A DNA stretch of 64,000 nt, taken from the NCBI GenBank assembly GCA_030710605.1, contig CP092886.1:54377382-54441381 (forward strand). The letters run 5' to 3'. Of the stretch, positions 44,300 through 55,974 are shown one piece after another. Numbering within the stretch: position 1 is the stretch's first letter; each line of letters starts with the position of its first letter. Source of the DNA: Cordylochernes scorpioides (lineage: Eukaryota > Arthropoda > Arachnida > Pseudoscorpiones > Chernetidae). The notes under the pieces were generated by a model. That model saw only the letters and a list, made by a program, of their open reading frames with translations, had not been told where the DNA came from and did not search any database. Position numbers and translations under genes: made by a program.

Positions 44300-45830
44300 G
44301 GTCAAAATTGTTCACATATCAATCCGGATCATAACCTAAAAGATTGTCCTGTGGTAAAATACGCAAAGGTTATAATAGCTAGGGAATCCATACTGCAGTG
44401 AATTGTCATAACTGTGCCAAGCTTCTCCAAGATTCAGAAATGGGTCATTGAACCACAGAACGAAACCTGGCGAATGCGCTTTATATAAAATGCAAATAGA
44501 TAAATCATATAAAGAGCAAAAATAATTTCGTACCATTTTGTTAAAACTGGTCTAATTTATGTACGATTTAAAATGCTTCCTATTTCTTCGTTATGAAAAA
44601 ATTTTAACTTCTCAATTACCAAAATTCTAGAATGTTTGCAACAAAATGTTAGGAGAAACATTATAGCAAATTTCCAACTTTGGAAATCCATTTCAAGCTA
44701 TCAACTCGATATTATATTATTCCAGGGGCAATATGTTTTACACACAAAATAAATCATGCTTGATATGTACACACATATCCAACATAACATTTCCAAAACA
44801 TTTAAAATATTATTGAAAATCTGTGAATTTCACAATGACATTTTTGCTATAGAGACAACATGGATTAATTAAAACAAAGCCAACAATAAGAGCTCTGAAT
44901 GAAATTACCGACCTTATAATGGAGCATAAACAAAATATGCATAGTGATTTAACACTAAAATCTCTACAGCCGTTTATTATAATAATAGGGTTTGTTATAA
45001 ATGGGGAAATGTCATATTATACTTTTATCTGTGAAAATAAAAACTTGTTTACAAAGTTTAACAATTGTTCTCAGTTAAAATTTTAAATTTGTAAAATAAT
45101 AAATTATTTTTACTCCAAATAATCAAACTCGATATAAAAATAAATTGGGTCTTTTTTCTCTCATTCCTCCTATCTTTATTTAAGTTATATTTATTAGGTT
45201 AAGTATTTTCTAGCTCTCTCTCATAAAAATAAAAAAATGAAAGAGATCTCCTATTCTAAATAAAACAAAAATTGAAGATATTTTTATTATTTAATTAAAT
45301 AAGAGGAAAATCCCAATTTTTCCATTTGTAGAGTTCTTTCGATATATTTTTCCGAAGGGAGAGTAGGGAGCGGCAAATGGATTACATTTTGTTTGTTTCG
45401 GGATAATTGAAGAACTCTCGCTACAGGGGAACACAAAAGCTAATTACTTAATTGACTTTCAGTAAAGATTTTTCTCAAATCCCAAGTTACACGTTTCTAT
45501 TGACTCTCTCTCTCTCTCTCTTCCGACTTTCATTTATTTCCATCCACTTTTAAGGTAAATTTGTTTTTCACCTTTATCTGAAAAGTGATTTAAAGAGAAG
45601 ATTAATTCCTCTGTTTTATCTCTATATTTTCCTGATTCTGTTCTAAATGCCACTTAATAGAATGCTGGTTATTAAAATTACCACACCAATAAATATTTAT
45701 CTTTCAAATGGAATAAAATAATATTTATTAAACAAATAGCATATAATAAGAAATAGTATTGATATAATTTTAAAATATATTCTAATTAAAGCGAAATAGA
45801 AATCAGCCCCAATAGTAGCAGCCCCTCAGG
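44300..45830. other. No supported gene
   Basis: AT-rich; (TC)n at about 45500-45520. The 66-codon minus frame at 44336-44536 has no domain. Confidence 0.4.
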
Positions 45831-45837
45831 CTACAAT

Positions 45838-46060
45838 AATAGCTCTAATCCTGATGAGTCGGACACAGTTTGTATGGCAATTGCGGGTACAGAAGTCCAA
45901 GCGGCTTCATCTCTATGCCAAAGTTCACCAATCGAACTGGTTATGAAGATATGTCGTGCAACCAGATATTTTCAATTGTGAAGAAATCTGGAAAATGTGC
46001 AGGGGCCAGGGTAAAGGTTGTAAAGGCGGTGGTCCAAATTACCAGCCATGAGATCCAGAG
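45838..46060 (-). pseudogene. Tc1-type transposase C-terminal fragment
   Basis: On the minus strand, two frames together give APAHFPDFFTIENIW, which matches the Tc1 third-catalytic-residue region (SPDLxPIEN-W type) at the glutamate. About 30 codons later comes DEAAWTSVP, matching the EAAWTAVP-like helix near the end of the same family. At least one frameshift and several stops separate them. The related, larger pseudogene is at 50122-51361. Confidence 0.55.
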
Positions 46061-46805
46061 GTGACTGTGATGGGTACGCTATGTCATCCTGTACTATCAC
46101 TCGGTAAAAGGCTCATAAGACGAAAACGCAAGCAAGCAGACATTAGTGGTTGAAATTGTCACCTTTCTCAAAATTTAAAGGTGCCATTTTTCAAATAATT
46201 TTTTTCTAGGAGCCATACCAAAAGTTCATGCGGCTCTACTCTTTAGTCGCTTCATATACCAGATTAAATCACAATTCAAACTATTTGTAACAAAATCAAT
46301 CTTTATATACACCATTATTTTATGTCAAATTTATCTTTTGTCTTATTCTATATATTGAACCAGCATTTTAAACATACCTAAAGCACATAGTGGCATGAGT
46401 TAGTGATGAGAGTTGGCTATCAAATTAGCATCAAGTAGAAAGACGGTGATAAATTAAGAAGATACAATTGCAACTAATGATGCCAGTGAAAGTTGTTGGA
46501 TAATGTTGTTTTAAAAAAACAATCCAGAAGTACGCATAAATTATGTAGACGCACAAACTTCTAAGATGTGAAATACCTATTTATTTATTTCCGAATCAAT
46601 ATTAAATAGACAGAAAGAATTGGTGAGCAGCTTCTTCGATTAACCAAGCCTTTATGTTTTTGTTCATCTCAGTACGAATGCGATAATTGTTGTATAGAAT
46701 ATCGCTTAATAAGATTGTTTTCAATAGATGTTAATTCTATAGTATTGCAAGAATTTTTTGGAATTTCAACTTTTATATAGTTCAAATATAGTTTCTCAAT
46801 GGAAA

Positions 46806-46945
46806 TAGTGTAGACTTTTTATGTTCCTTCCATTAATTTTTCTATTGCGGTAAGGGCAGTAGAAATTGTTTATTTTTAAAAGAATCATACACGTCTATAA
46901 TAGTTTCGAATTTTCATAATAGATGGCGCGCTAATGCATCATAAA
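46806..46945. mobile_element. GATGGCGCGC-family element, right part
   Basis: It contains TATTGCGGTAAGGGCAGTAG, AAAAGAATCATACACGTCTA and ATAGATGGCGCGCTAATGCA, in the order found at 28726-28892. The left inverted arm is not clear. Confidence 0.6.
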
Positions 46946-46949
46946 GCTA

Positions 46950-47850
46950 TATCTATTAAATACAAAATTTTCTATACACCTAGCTTTTTAACTAATTTTT
47001 GAAATCAAAAACGAAGCGTGTTGTATGTTTCGGAATATCTTCAAATATATTTATAGTTCTTGTTCCCTTTTTTTTCGTGATAGCCATCCTCTAAAAATAA
47101 TCTTTCCTTTTTAAATTTTATATTCCTGTAAAAATAAAACCTTTTTCTGGCCGAAGTGTCTCTTATTTAAAAACTATATAAATATAGACTTTATGCTCCC
47201 GATTTATATAAAGATAATCTCTTGTTATAATAACTCTTGCCTTATCTCGACCATACTAGCATATCGGTTTGATAATAAAAATCCCCAACACAAAATTTAT
47301 AACAATACTCTTTGGCAGATTTTGAATATTTCATCAATCCTTTATGGGCATTATGGTCTCCAGGTGGACATTCTGAAATTTCCTAATCCATAACGTGTGT
47401 GTGTCATGGCTTTGTCACCTGACCAAATCTGATAGCTTTCAGAGACGGTCGATAGATGGCGCGTAGTTTCTGCGTCCATCTTGACGAGAGATATGATCAT
47501 TTTTAAAAATAGAATAATATCCTCGCGGAAAGGTTTCCATCAATATATATGTTATTCTGCTATAGATTTTCTTGATGAATTTTCCCGATATACCGTGTTG
47601 TTGATTTGAACGGTAATATTTTGGTTATTAAGCTCCTGGGATTTCGTTATTCTTCCTGTATATATAGTGATTTGGGATGATGAATTAATATTGCCACGTA
47701 AAAAATGGCAATTGATATGGTAAGGAGCCGAAGTGTGTGGCGCAGACTTCAGAAGAGAACACACAGGAATTCCGATTTAAAAATTACAAAATGGGCTGCG
47801 ATACATCAGAAGTTGGTTCTATTTCAAGAAGTTGATAGAATATGAAATAA
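46950..47850. other. No supported gene; one degraded foldback
   Basis: AT-rich. 47440-47500 holds the degraded TAGATGGCG element noted at 44197-44286. The open frames at 47193 and 47552 lack recognisable domains. Confidence 0.4.
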
Positions 47851-47854
47851 AATA

Positions 47855-48885
47855 AGAAAGAAAAAAAGGTATCTACTTATCGTGCAACTGAAAGTTGCTG
47901 ATGGCTTGCGCTATCTAATGAATAAAAGTTGAAGAAAATACTTGGGAGAGGCTCTAATCCTAACCTCAAAGTAAGAAATGAAGGCATCTCTTTATCGTAC
48001 AACTGTAAGTTGCTGATACCTTGTGCCATCTAATAAATAAATGTTAAGAAAAGACTTGGGAGAGGTTCTAAACCTAACCTCAAAGTAAGAAAAGAAGGCA
48101 TCTCTTTATCGTGCAACTGAAATTTGCTGATGGCTTGCGCCATCTAATGAATAATGGTTGAAGAAAAATTTGGGAGAGGTTCTTATTGTAACCTCAAAGT
48201 AAGAAATGAAGGCATCTCTTTATCGTGTAAATGAAAGTTGCTGATGGCTTGCGCCATCTAATGAATAAAGGTTGGAGAAAAACTTGGGAGAGGCTCTTAT
48301 TGTAACCTCAAAGTAAGAAATGAAGCCATCTCTTTATCGTGTAAATGAAAGTTGCTGATGGCTTGCGCCATCTATTGAATAAAGGTTGAAGGAAAACTTG
48401 GGAGAGGCTCTTATTGTAACCTCAAAGTAAGAAATGAAGGCATCTCTTTATCGTGTAAATGAAAGTTGCTGATGGCTTGCTCCATCTAATAAATAAAGGT
48501 TGAAGAAAAACTTGGGAGAGGCTCTTATTGTAACCTCAAAGTAAGAAATGAAGACATCTCTTTATCGTGTAAATGAAAGTTGCTGATGGCTTGCGCCATC
48601 TAATAAATAAAAGTTGAAGAAAAACTTGGGGGAGGCTCTTATTGTAACCTCAAAGTAAGAAATGAAGGCATCTCTTTATCGTGTAAATGAAAGTTGCTGA
48701 TGGCTTGCGCCATCTATTGAATAAAAGTTGAAGAAACACTTGTGAGAGGCTCTAAACCTAACCTCAAAGTAAGAAATGAAGGCATCTCTTTATCGTGCAA
48801 CTGGAGGTTGATGATAGCTTGCGCCATCTAATGAATAAAAGCTTAAGAAAAACTTGGGAGAGGCTCTAAATGTAACCTCACGAGA
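47855..48885. repeat. 114-bp tandem repeat, about nine units
   Basis: The landmark CCTCAAAGTAAGAAATGAAG recurs at 47964, 48078, 48192 and onward with a 114-base step. Each unit contains GTTGCTGATGGCTTGCGCCA and CTTGGGAGAGGCTCT. The array stops at CCTCACGAGACGGCG, after which unique sequence resumes. The unit includes an ATGGCTTGCGCCATC partial palindrome. Confidence 0.9.
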
Positions 48886-48889
48886 CGGC

Positions 48890-49600
48890 GAGCCAACTGA
48901 AGCGGTACCGAACCGGACCAATCAGCAAGCTGCCTACGGGGACGCACTGTTTAACGCAGGGGTTCTATAAATTTCCATCCCTTGTGGAGCTCAGTTATTT
49001 TAATTAGTTTATTAAATATGTAAATTTTACTTTGTTTTTGACTGGAAACAAAAAAAATACTAATAAAAATATATAAGTTTATTTTAATATAATAAAAGCA
49101 AAAGGCCATTAACCTTTTTTTAGAATATGATGTCAAACGTTTTAAACATATTAGTTAATCATTAATTCTAAAATTTAAAAAAAAAGTTGTTATATATATT
49201 TGGCGAAGAAATAATTTATATTTTATTATTTAATTTAATTATTAAATGAAAATATTTGAAACAGATTTATTACCTTATATTTGTAAATCATCATAAAGGT
49301 TCCTTAGCTTGCTTGCTCTCTAGCTGTAGATAGTTTGGTTGATAATTTTCGACTAGAAGTACTGACGCCATCAATAAATACTTTCACATCTTAAAATATT
49401 CCAAGACTGATTTCTACGCTACAATGTATATATATACAAGATTATGAAAATATATCTCTCAAAGTGAAATAAATTGACCAATTAAAAATACATAAATGCA
49501 ACGTTTGATTGAGCTATAATTTGTATGTTATATGGAAATAATTTTAAAAATGATGGAATATTTAATGTTTTTTTAATATTGCCATTCAATGTGTTAGTAT
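48890..49600. other. No supported gene
   Basis: The first 70 bases are GC-richer (GGTACCGAACCGGACCAATC); the rest is AT-rich and featureless. Confidence 0.4.
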
Positions 49601-49604
49601 AATA

Positions 49605-49905
49605 TGGAGGTCGGTGGAAGGCTGGGTAAACCGTTTGGTTTTCGACCACTAGGACCCGGGTTCGATTCCCGCATTGGGCACTTTTTTCTGTTTAAAAAAA
49701 AAATGCTCCAATGGCCCCCGATTCTTGCAAAAGTCCAACCCCACCAGCGAGTGCAAGTAACCAAACGGGGCTCTGGCATTTGTAAGTGCAAAGTCGAACT
49801 GCTTTTCACATGTGTAGACATGTGGTGCGCTTACAGTAAAAGCAGTCGCTAACTACCCACCATGATTATCATGGCCTGTACCACGTGTACTAGGGATAAG
49901 CAAAA
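49605..49905 (+). repeat. tRNA-headed SINE
   Basis: The head ends in a clear T-arm with B box (CCCGGGTTCGATTCCCGC), preceded by GGTGGAAGGCTGGGTAAACC and TTTTCGACCACTAGG, which look like a degraded D-arm and anticodon arm. A body follows with AAAAGTCCAACCCCACCAGC, GTGTAGACATGTGGTGCG and ATGATTATCATGGCCTGTAC. The same body is at 23525-23800 in inverse orientation, and a fragment (CACATGTCTACACATGTAG) lies near 55905. Pol III-driven retroposon; it depends on LINE machinery. Confidence 0.6.
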
Positions 49906-50121
49906 AAAAAAGTATAATATGCTTTAAAATAGAGTGAGAATATAGTGTAGTTATTCCCCAAATAGTAATTGAATGTATGGAATAATAAGTTAACATATTT
50001 TTTCGTATGTATTTTCAAATAACTGATATTATAGATATGAAATATAGGTAAATTAACTATATTATAGATGGAGAAGTTATACGCGCGCGATAGGTTTTGA
50101 AATATTTAAACTATGTATATA

Positions 50122-51361
50122 AACTGCTGGCGACCGTAAATGCAACACCCTTAAAAAAGCATGCAAATAACATGAAATTTACAACATGCATTAGCGGAGG
50201 TGAGATATTCAAATGATTAGAAGTTCAGCGCAGACGCACGTCACGAACGCCTGTGGCTCCACTTTAAAGCACTATTTAGGGCTTGGTGATTTCGACGATT
50301 TCAAGTTCGGAAATTGTGTTTTTCTTGTGTTTTTATTTTCAAAAAACGATCAATTATGCCTCGTAGAAAACAGCGATCATCTTTTGAACAAGTATCCGAG
50401 TTCGACAGAGGAAGGACAAGCAAATTGTGCGCATTGCAGTGACAGATCGCTCAGTCACATCACGAACCGTAGCACAGCACATTCAGTCTGTAATGCATCA
50501 TCCAGTGTCTGCGCGTACCATTCGACGCCGTTTACAGCAGAGTGGTCTGTCCGCAAGACGTCCATTGCTTCGTCTACTCTTGACGCAGAACCACAGATGT
50601 CTCCGCCGCCAATGGTACGATGAAAGAAGGATGTGACGGCAGAATGGAATGAAATTGTCTTTACTGATGAGTCACGCTTCTGTCTGCAACACCACGATGG
50701 TCGGATTCGAGTCTGGAGACACCGTGGAGAGAGGATGCTGAACAGCTGAGTTATGCACCGCCACACTGGTCCTGCATCGGGTATTATGGTATGGGGCGGT
50801 ATTGGATATCACTCTCGCACTCCTCTAGTACGCATTGCCGGTACTTTAAACAGCCAACGCTAAATCTCCGAGTTGTTGGAACCATTTGTCCTTCCTTACC
50901 TTCAGGGCTTGCCCACAGCCATATTTCAACAGGATAATATGCGACCTCACGTGGCACGCATTGTCCAAAGGTTCTTGATCAATTGCCAGATTGAATTGCT
51001 TCCCTGGCCGGCTCGCTCTCCGGATCTTTCGCCGATAGAAAACATGTGGTCCATGGTTGCTCAACGACCCAGATTACATCCCCAGATGCCACACCAGATC
51101 AACTTTGGCAACGTGTGGAAGCTGCTTGGTCTGCTGTACCCCAAGAACACATCAAAAGTCTCTTTGAATCAATGTCGAGCGTGTGGCAGCGGTGATCTCC
51201 AACAATGTCGGCTACTCTGGCTTCTGATTCTGGCAGGAACCACATTTCGCAGAAGTCTATAAATTTAATCATTTAATACTTGGTCAACATGTTATCTACA
51301 AATAAATTTGTTGAGATATCTCTTGTCTTTCTTGGTGTTGAAATTTGGGTGGCCAGCAGTG
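50122..51361 (+). mobile_element. Tc1-like DNA transposon, inactive
   Basis: The ends AAACTGCTGGCGACCGTAAA (left) and GGTGGCCAGCAGTGT (right) are inverted repeats of about 15-30 bases inside TATATA flanks, consistent with TA insertion. The length of about 1.24 kb suits the family. Inside is the transposase pseudogene 50356-51260. Confidence 0.85.
50356..51260 (+). pseudogene. Tc1-like transposase pseudogene
   Basis: The enzyme of this family cuts and pastes the element at TA sites. The start MPRRKQRSSFEQVSEFDRGR is at 50356. It is followed directly by a RIAVTDRSV segment in another frame; most of the first DNA-binding helix-turn-helix between them is missing. The second half of the DNA-binding region (SARTIRRRLQQSGLSARRP) is present. 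The catalytic core sits in one frame: D at 50666 (FTDESRF), D at 50933 (QQDN), E at 51038 (SPDLSPIENMW), i.e. 88 and 34 residues between them, the DD34E pattern. Stops break that frame at MLNS* and NSQR*, and a further shift follows SMVAQRP. It is inactive because of the deletion, stops and shifts. Confidence 0.85.
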
Positions 51362-51473
51362 TATATAAATACATGGAATGGTATATTTGAGGAGTTATGA
51401 ATTGCATTTTGAAATATTCGGATTATTTCATATTTTTAGATAAGAGAGATATAAATATATATATTAAAGACAC

Positions 51474-51568
51474 AAAAAAGGCATATCCTGACCGCTCACA
51501 TGAGCAATTTTTATGACACTATGGCATCTAAAATGCTCATCTGGGCGGACAGGGTATGCCTTTTTTTT
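51474..51568. mobile_element. Small foldback of the GGCATATCCTGACC family
   Basis: AAAAAAGGCATATCCTGACC, then GCTCACATGAGCA at the left pairs with the reverse of TGCTCATCTGGGCGGACAGG, then GTATGCCTTTTTTTT at the right (about 35 bases, a few mismatches). A single-arm fragment with the same start lies at 33608-33665. Both are followed by ACACCTGACCTTTTTT. Confidence 0.7.
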
Positions 51569-51625
51569 CAACACCTGACCTTTTTTATATTTTTTATTAT
51601 TTTTCACACACATACAGTATATATA

Positions 51626-51978
51626 TGTCATAATATATACTCTTCCAGGAATAATAAAACAAAACTAGAGTCAGCCAGAGAGAGATGGGCAGCTAAAGGG
51701 AGTCACTTTAGACATCACGACATTCCAAAGGGGCGGCAAATGGGGCCCGTCCGTCAACACCTGAGGACTATTTTTGGGACAGTAGTCGGGGGGTGGTGGC
51801 CACACAAACGGTCGTTCAGCGGGATATAACCTCGCGCTCCCTCTCTCTCTCGGATGGCTTCCAAATTCCTCTACCAATTTGTGGCGTGATTATTTCCCTC
51901 TCCCCACATTATCACTATATTGACACATTGAAAGTCGACAGGATCATATCACAGAAGAGTCGACAGGATCATATCACA
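51626..51978 (+). repeat. 5' LTR of LTR element copy 2
   Basis: It starts TGTCATAATATATACTCTTC. The short LTR form would end TATTGACACA at 51927; the repeat with the 3' LTR continues to CATATCACA at 51978. AATAAAAC near the start may be the polyA signal. Confidence 0.8.
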
Positions 51979-52020
51979 GAAGAGTCGACAGGATCATATC
52001 ACAAAAGAGTCGACAGGATA
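51979..52020 (+). repeat. Further 25-base units in the primer-site region
   Basis: GAAGAGTCGACAGGATCATA, then TCACAAAAGAGTCGACAGGATAAGACC continues the same 25-base repeat beyond the LTR boundary. Copy 1 has only one GTCGACAGGATAAGACC at the equivalent place. No standard TGG primer-binding site is visible. Confidence 0.6.
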
Positions 52021-52160
52021 AGACCTGACCGGGAAGCAAATCCCTCATATACCAGAGTATGAAGAAACAAGAAGCCAAGCCACGATGATCCGCCAAACCC
52101 AACTCAACTGTAACCACTCCTCTTCGAGCCCTCAACCCCTTCTTCGCCAACCTTTGAACC

Positions 52161-52367
52161 GTGATCCCGAAGAAGTATTCACCTACGACGGAGATGGAGC
52201 TGCCACGCACTTCTTTCAGCACTAGATCTGCCCAAGAACGATCGCCGTGCCAGAGCAGGACACCTCCCACCATCATGGACAAGACTCCGCCATATCCCTG
52301 CCGCTACTGTTATGTACAACACTGGTACGCACAGTGTCACAGACAGAACTCTCCCGAAGCTCAATGA
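52161..52367 (+). pseudogene. Gag-like zinc-knuckle fragment, copy 2
   Basis: A 68-codon frame corresponds to 36755-36961, with CRYCYVQHWYAQC (CX2CX3HX4C) intact. It is preceded by a segment rich in serine, proline and threonine. No capsid-like sequence precedes it and no protease follows, so only the nucleic-acid-binding end of a gag protein remains. Confidence 0.5.
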
Positions 52368-54153
52368 ACTTACCTGCTCTCTAAACCAGCATAACCTGTA
52401 AGTGGAATTGTTTTAACCCCTACCATTCATTCTTAAATAAGTCATTCCTTGTAAATTGTCCCAATATTTACATAATTAGCTCCATTTATTCTCTCCACGC
52501 CTATTAACAATTATTTTATTCTCCATACTATTTATCTAGATATTTGTAACTCATTTAATTAGTTACCTTACCAGTAGAATTTAACAATCGTCATTTTAAT
52601 TAAATAATTTCCATTTTAACGTAACTCTTAAAAAAAAAATTGGAATTCTACCTAATAATGCTTTACGATTTTTACTATTAACAATAGATTTTTCATAATC
52701 AATTTATTTATAAAAATATGCCTCCAGCACCTAAACTTTTGTATACCTATTTGTATATGACCTCTCCTACTTGTAAGCACGGCTCACGAAAAATAATTTC
52801 TTTCTCTAATCGACTCAAATTTCACCCTGTAATTCAGGCGTCGAAGAATTCCAACCACCACGTGAGCCTTGCTTACAACCAACCCTTGGTGACTCTTATC
52901 TACCTTCCCCTTAATGTCCCACTCATTCTTACAACCTTGTCAACCTTATACCAGCTCAGGACCTTTTATAGAATTATTGATTAATCAATTATCGAACATT
53001 ATTGCAAACAATATTGTCATTTCAAAATCCTAATCTTCGCCCTTCATTTATGATAATATATTTCGTAGTTCACTTCTAGCCTATCCACCGACCCACACCA
53101 TCTAGCCAATGATGTGTTCGTCACAGGATGCAGATTGACTAACTGCTAGATATTTATCAACTCCTTTTAGTTCGCACTTGAACAATCTGCATCGAGCGAC
53201 ACAGTTCGCCCCTTCTTCTCGCGCCACACGTTCGCCACACGGACCCTGTCTTCAAATCTATGTTTGTCCATTGTCCAAACCAGCACGATATAGCCTACCT
53301 TCGATATTTCCCACGGAGGTACGTTAAACATCGTCGCTGATTCTGTCCGGTCCGTCATCATTTCGCGCAGACATGGGTCTTACTTTCAACCCACCGCGAA
53401 ATCATCGCCTTGCACAAGCTCCCACGAAGGTCCAAACACCTCGTGTCCGAGCAGCTTGTCACTTGTAACGGACAACGCCGTCCTCGTCCCAATTTTTGGC
53501 ACTGTGCGCGCATACTTTCCGCAAATTAAATATAAGTCCATTCGACTTCCTCACCTACACACGGGACTTTCCCCTCGGACTCGCTACACAAGTAACTGCA
53601 TAGATAAGTTAGATTGGCCCAGGGCAAGTTTCCCCTCGCTCTGTTCGCCAAGGTTCTAACATTGTATGTAGTTTTATATTTACCTCAGTCCTGAGCTCAC
53701 ACAATTGCCAACCTCAACCCCATTTCTCGTACTCTACACCTTTAGCATAGAAAGCCCATGACAAGTTTCCCCTTGCCATGTCCGCCTGAAAAATATCTTA
53801 AAGTGTAGAGTTCCCCAGTCTTAATGATCTTCAGAATTTCATCATATGTATGTGACTCTTCTTCTCGTTGTTCACACTCCTCCATACATTTCCCTTATAA
53901 TACATTAGATTTTGTTGTATATAGCCTTTGATAACCTTGATATTTTCAAGAATTTCCTTAAATATCAAACTCTCCGGTGTTGTAAAACTGCTTGTAAATA
54001 ATATTTACTTGTACTATACAATATTTTATTTACATAAAACTATGTCACCATAACCTTAATTAATTTCAACTGTAAAATTATTTTCTCTATCCCTGGCTTC
54101 ACCAGCTTTAAGTATACTCAAACCATGTTCAGCCTTCTTCAACGGGGGCCATA

Positions 54154-54505
54154 TGTCATAATATATGCTCTTCCAGGATTAATAAACAAACCTAGAGTCA
54201 GCCAGAGAGAGATGGGCAGCTAAAGGGAGTCACTTTAGACATCACGACATTCCAAAGGGGCGGCAAATGGGGCCCGTCCGTCAACACCTGAGGACTATTT
54301 TTGGGACAGTAGTCGGGGGGTGGTGGCCACACAAACGGTCGTTCAGCGGGATATAACCTCGCGCTCCCTCTCTCTCTCGGATGGCTTCCAAATTCCTCTA
54401 CCAATTTGTAACGTGATTATTTCCCTCTCCCCACATTATCACTATATTGACACATTGAAAGTCGACAGGATCATATCACAGAAGAGTCGACAGGATCATA
54501 TCACA
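54154..54505 (+). repeat. 3' LTR of LTR element copy 2
   Basis: Nearly identical to 51626-51978, including two of the 25-base units at its end. This shows that the extension was carried through reverse transcription and was not added later. It is followed by a TA microsatellite. Confidence 0.8.
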
Positions 54506-54523
54506 TATATATATATATATATA

Positions 54524-54620
54524 CAGTAGAGCATCGATTATCCGAATACCGATTATCCAAAACATCGGTTACCCGAAAGCTAATCCGAAATCAAAGCCAC
54601 CGAAACCGAAAGCTAACGTA
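54524..54620 (+). mobile_element. Fragment of a third pogo/Tigger-type element
   Basis: CAGTAGAGCATCGATTATCC preceded by TA is the start of a Tigger-type terminal repeat, followed by repeated CGATTATCC/CGGTTACCC motifs. The right end is missing. Confidence 0.5.
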
Positions 54621-54624
54621 CGAT

Positions 54625-55480
54625 AAAGGAGGACACACCAAATATAGATAAAAGTTTATCTCTCTCTCTCTCAATAAATTTACATTCTTTTAAAAATATT
54701 TCAATTATTTTTCACATTACCGTTATATAGCTCACCAATTTTCAGAAAATGTACGCAAATATTTTTACGTTATGTAATTTCTAGTGGTCAGTATAAATAT
54801 GTATATATATAAAGAATTAAAATCACCAATACATTTAAAAAATACATTTTCAATATACTCCTTCCAAAGAGCGATAGAAAAATTAAAAATGTGACTCCTC
54901 TCGAATAGTTTTTTAGGAACTTTTAAAAAAAGTCTACTTCAAAAAATGTTAACGTTGTAATCTTTTTTCAATTATTATTTTGAAAAAACTTGCACTCGCT
55001 TTCATATCAGCGAATATCATTAATAAATAAACCTTAGTCTCTATTTTTTACAGAATTAATTACCCTTGGACCTAGTTGTTCGCATTTCCACGTCGCCGAG
55101 CACTATTTATTGGGAGTTTTAGTAAGTATTTTTTAGTGTAAATTCCCCCATTGGCGCCGAGCTTTTAAAGGGAAGAATTGAACATCAGAATGTTTTTTTA
55201 TTATCTCGGCCTTTGTAGCTTTTGCTCATTCACGTCGAATATATTCTCTATAAATTAGTGGTATAGAACAAATGAAAATATTATTTGAAAACACTTCAAC
55301 TTTCAAAAGAAATTAACCAACCATACTAATATATACGCATTATGAACGCTTTTAAAGAAATAATTCCGTTCTACTTATCCCAAATACACGTTGATTCAGG
55401 CTATGGCAATCATAGCGTGTAGTTAACGGCTGCTGACAAATGTAATATTTTACGGGTTAACACACAAAGTGCAATTTACT
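54625..55480. other. No supported gene
   Basis: AT-rich; (TC)n at 54660-54674. No features. Confidence 0.4.
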
Positions 55481-55519
55481 TGGGCCTAAGGTAAGAGTGA
55501 CTTAACACACAGAAAAGCG

Positions 55520-55830
55520 TACACTCGAGTACAATAACAACAAGAAAACGGAGGTAAATAAAAACTCACGATTTGTTATATAAAAAACAGCACTTATCTT
55601 TTATTGTAGCGTTGGTAGGGATCGGACCGGCATCACACAAGTATGCGAAGAAATCACCAGGCACGGATAAAGCACACAGAGAACACTTTAAGAGCCTCCA
55701 CACAATAATTATCCTCACTGGCCCCCTCGCATTCCCTCAGTCCCCTCTTATATACAAACATGGCCACATTCGTCCAATGAGATGGCGTGAAAGATCGGTT
55801 CACTTAACAAACGAAATCAACATTTTTCCC
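55520..55830 (-). promoter_or_regulatory. LTR-like segment
   Basis: On the minus strand a TATA-like TATATAAGAGGGG (about 55740-55752) is followed some 140 bases later by AATAAAAGATAAG (about 55593-55606), the spacing expected for an LTR promoter and polyA signal. No duplicate in the window; ends not determined. The 89-codon plus frame over it is probably antisense noise. Confidence 0.35.
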
Positions 55831-55974
55831 ACTAAAAACTGAGATAAGATAAAATTGCTTATGTTTGTCATTATAAATTGATCAATTTTATTGTAATTGG
55901 TAACACATGTCTACACATGTAGTAATCAGTTCGACTTTTGAACTTACTAAATGCCAGAACCTCGTTTGACAATT

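Larger units (their letters stand above)
51626..54505 (+). mobile_element. Non-coding LTR retrotransposon, copy 2 (plus orientation)
   Basis: LTRs at 51626-51978 and 54154-54505 bracket 2175 internal bases that match 34946-37119 in inverse orientation, with small differences only. The polypurine tract CAACGGGGGCCATA precedes the 3' LTR. The LTRs are 352-353 bases, longer than in copy 1, because U5 has been extended by tandem 25-base units containing GTCGACAGGATCATATCACA. The LTR body is much more diverged from copy 1 than the interior is. No polymerase genes. Confidence 0.85.

Noticed and set aside
45850-45880. CTGATGAGTCGGACACAG as a hammerhead core
   Set aside because: The second conserved strand (GAAA) is absent, and the position is explained by the antisense of a Tc1 fragment.
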